NCBI GenBank assembly: GCA_002389295.1
Contig: DGOE01000090.1
Location: 15,016-23,948, forward strand
DNA from: Flavobacteriales bacterium UBA4474
GTDB taxonomy: Bacteria; Bacteroidota; Bacteroidia; Flavobacteriales_D; Sanyastnellaceae
Reading direction: 5' to 3'
DNA: 8,933 bases
The stretch's first letter is position 1. Each line of letters starts with the position of its first letter. A model generated the notes under the pieces. The model was given only the letters and a program-made list of their open reading frames with translations. It did no database searches and was not told where the DNA came from. The translations under genes were made by a program, and so were the position numbers. Of this stretch, positions 8,302-8,933 are shown piece after piece.

Positions 8302-8804
8302 CAGTTGCGGCTGGGATTGTTGGGGTTGGAGCCAGGCTCGATGTCCCGGCGTACACGCTCGGCCAAGTCGCCGAAATCGAAGTCGGCGTCGTCGCCGAGT
8401 ACCTGTTGCTCGAAGCGGTCCTTGGCCCACACCTCGATTTTCTCACCGAGTCCGGTGACCACGCAATCTGCGGGCTTGCCCGCCTCCAGGCCGGCGTGCC
8501 CGAGCAGAGCGCCAGGAAGGAGCATGCGCCCCGAGCTGTCCAGTTCCACGAGGGTGGCCCCCTTCATGAATTTCCGTTGGAAGAGTTGGTGCTGACGGTC
8601 GTACCGGCTGAGCTGCCCCATTTCGGCATTGACCTTGTCCCATTCGGGCTTGGGGTAAAGCACCAGGCAGCCCTCGAAGATGTCGCGGTTCACCACCAGC
8701 CCGCCGTGCAGCACGCGGTCCAACTGCTTGCGCAGTTTGGCCGGGAAGCTGACGCGCCCTTTGGCGTCAATCCGACAGTGATATTCTCCGAGGAGGTTGA
8801 GCAT
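8301..8804 (-). CDS. mraZ: MraZ, dcw-operon transcriptional regulator
   Basis: This 167-residue DNA-binding protein is the first gene of the operon. It has two AbrB/SpoVT-type half-domains: the first at about 5-50, with GEYHCRIDAKGRVSFP (6-21), and the second at about 80-130, with the matching DSSGRMLLP (89-97). The DAKGR and DSSGR pair is the MraZ signature. The C-terminal tail after 135 is acidic, then ends in a Pro/Asn-rich stretch. Family knowledge: MraZ forms a ring-shaped oligomer, binds direct TGGGN repeats in front of its own gene, and represses the dcw operon in E. coli, while in Mycoplasma it can activate. Three such repeats are present 43 to 67 bases upstream of this ATG, so autoregulation is likely. 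The ATG at 8804 begins MLNLLGEY, a normal MraZ start; a TTG eight codons upstream is in frame but would add residues not seen in the family. No Shine-Dalgarno is visible. Confidence 0.95.
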   Translation of the reverse strand: MLNLLGEYHCRIDAKGRVSFPAKLRKQLDRVLHGGLVVNRDIFEGCLVLYPKPEWDKVNAEMGQLSRYDRQHQLFQRKFMKGATLVELDSSGRMLLPGALLGHAGLEAGKPADCVVTGLGEKIEVWAKDRFEQQVLGDDADFDFGDLAERVRRDIEPGSNPNNPSRN

Positions 8805-8812
8805 GGTGCGAA

Positions 8813-8827
8813 TGGGCGTCTTGCCCA
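8813..8827 (-). repeat. Short inverted repeat (TGGGC-N5-GCCCA) just before mraZ start
   Basis: A perfect 5-bp inverted repeat with a 5-base loop ends 8 bases before the mraZ ATG. In RNA it could form a small GC-rich hairpin in the leader next to the ribosome-binding area. Each arm also reads TGGGC, the five-base MraZ-type unit (TGGGN), but in opposite orientation and out of phase with the three direct repeats. It is short enough to be chance. Confidence 0.35.
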
Positions 8828-8829
8828 AC

Positions 8830-8837
8830 CAAAAGTA
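8830..8837 (-). promoter_or_regulatory. Candidate -7 element P1 (TACTTTTG)
   Basis: TACTTTTG on the minus strand is a full match to the Bacteroidota -7 consensus TAnnTTTG and lies 25 bases before the mraZ ATG, which would give a short leader of about 20 bases. No TTG is found 17-23 bases upstream; that position is filled by the middle MraZ repeat instead. Either this is a chance match, or the promoter is weak and needs help from a bound protein. Confidence 0.35.
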
Positions 8838-8846
8838 GATGCTTTA

Positions 8847-8871
8847 TCCCACGATTTCCCACTGGCTCCCA
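8847..8871 (-). promoter_or_regulatory. Predicted MraZ operator: three TGGGA direct repeats
   Basis: On the minus strand, TGGGA occurs three times with exactly 5-base spacers, at 8871-8867, 8861-8857 and 8851-8847, giving a 10-bp period. This is the arrangement described for MraZ operators (TGGGN with 5-nt spacers). All repeats lie on one face of the helix and point towards mraZ. They lie between the upstream promoter candidate and the downstream TACTTTTG element, so bound MraZ could affect either. The match to an independently known pattern, in front of the gene for the cognate protein, makes this a confident call; whether it represses or activates is not shown. Confidence 0.85.
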
Positions 8872-8884
8872 CAATCTGACACAA

Positions 8885-8893
8885 TGTGGAAAA
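8885..8893 (-). promoter_or_regulatory. DnaA-box-like site (TTTTCCACA)
   Basis: TTTTCCACA on the minus strand fits the relaxed DnaA box TTWTNCACA exactly. It overlaps the -7 element of the P2 candidate. A weaker relative, CCATCCACA (7 of 9), lies at 8914-8906 in the same orientation, and a TTTTTCAACA run is at the window edge. DnaA binding here is an inference from motif match alone, and single boxes arise by chance. Confidence 0.3.
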
Positions 8894-8918
8894 TTTACTG
8901 ACGCCTGTGGATGGGCAA
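8890..8918 (-). promoter_or_regulatory. Candidate Bacteroidota-type promoter P2 (TTG-N18-TAAATTTT)
   Basis: On the minus strand a TTG (8918-8916) is followed after 18 bases by TAAATTTT (8897-8890). The Bacteroidota housekeeping promoter is TTG or TTTG, 17-23 bases, then TAnnTTTG, so only the last base of the -7 element differs. Transcription would start near 8883-8885. This would leave a leader of about 80 bases that contains the MraZ repeats, placing the operator just downstream of the start, as expected for repression. It is the better of the two candidates on spacing. Confidence 0.42.
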
Positions 8919-8933
8919 CTTTTTCAACAATGG

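Noticed and set aside
8302..8430. In-frame upstream extension of rsmH by 43 codons
   Set aside because: It lies within mraZ and is Arg-rich without similarity; the normal RsmH N-terminus starts at 8301.
7300..8595. 431-codon open frame on the plus strand, antisense to rsmH and mraZ
   Set aside because: Same explanation: a shadow of the well-supported rsmH and mraZ frames, with low-complexity Gly/Ala/Val-rich translation.
8805..8828. Alternative TTG start for mraZ, eight codons upstream
   Set aside because: MLNLLGEY is a normal MraZ beginning, TTG starts are rarer, and the extra codons would cover the inverted repeat and the predicted P1 start site.
8880..8888. Nine-base palindrome CACAATGTG
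   Set aside because: Arms of only four bases are expected by chance, and it overlaps the DnaA-like site already noted; there is no reason to assign a separate regulator.
1..8933. Mobile elements, CRISPR arrays, tRNA or rRNA genes, toxin-antitoxin or defence genes
   Set aside because: None seen. The window is fully taken by the dcw operon and its short leader, and no composition break suggests inserted DNA.

Overview
The window is one strand of a classic dcw (division and cell wall) operon. It reads entirely on the minus strand, so biological order runs from the right end to the left: regulatory region, mraZ, rsmH, ftsL-like gene, ftsI (division PBP with a PASTA domain), murE, mraY, murD, and the 5' two-thirds or less of ftsW, which is cut off by the left edge. 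No gene lies outside this operon. The only non-coding stretch is about 129 bases at the right end.

The organism is most likely a GC-rich member of the Bacteroidota. Several independent signs point there. MraY is about 412 residues and has a long insert between the fourth and fifth membrane segments. The FtsL protein resembles the Bacteroidota type, with a short LPFL-type membrane segment followed by a coiled coil. FtsI carries a C-terminal PASTA domain. None of the eight start codons has a clear Shine-Dalgarno sequence. The upstream region holds TAnnTTTG-like promoter elements. MurE has a DNPR motif, which predicts a meso-diaminopimelate peptidoglycan and so a Gram-negative type wall. I cannot name the genus.

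The operon is extremely compact. Five junctions overlap by 1 base (TGATG) or 4 bases (ATGA), and the two that do not overlap are separated by only 10 bases (murE-mraY) and 4 bases (murD-ftsW). There is no room for internal terminators, so the whole set is probably one translationally coupled transcript. The products cover UDP-MurNAc-pentapeptide synthesis (MurD, MurE), lipid I synthesis (MraY), septal polymerisation and crosslinking (FtsW, FtsI), their scaffold (FtsL), an rRNA methyltransferase (RsmH) and the operon's own regulator (MraZ). murG, murC, ftsQ, ftsA and ftsZ would be expected beyond the left edge.

The most informative non-coding feature is upstream of mraZ: three perfect TGGGA repeats at exactly 10-bp spacing, the known MraZ operator pattern. 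It sits between two possible Bacteroidota-type promoters, with DnaA-box-like sequences and a small inverted repeat nearby. I do not see an undescribed system; the points worth checking are this regulatory region, a long basic N-terminal extension on FtsL, and a calcium-loop-like acidic motif in the periplasmic insert of MraY.
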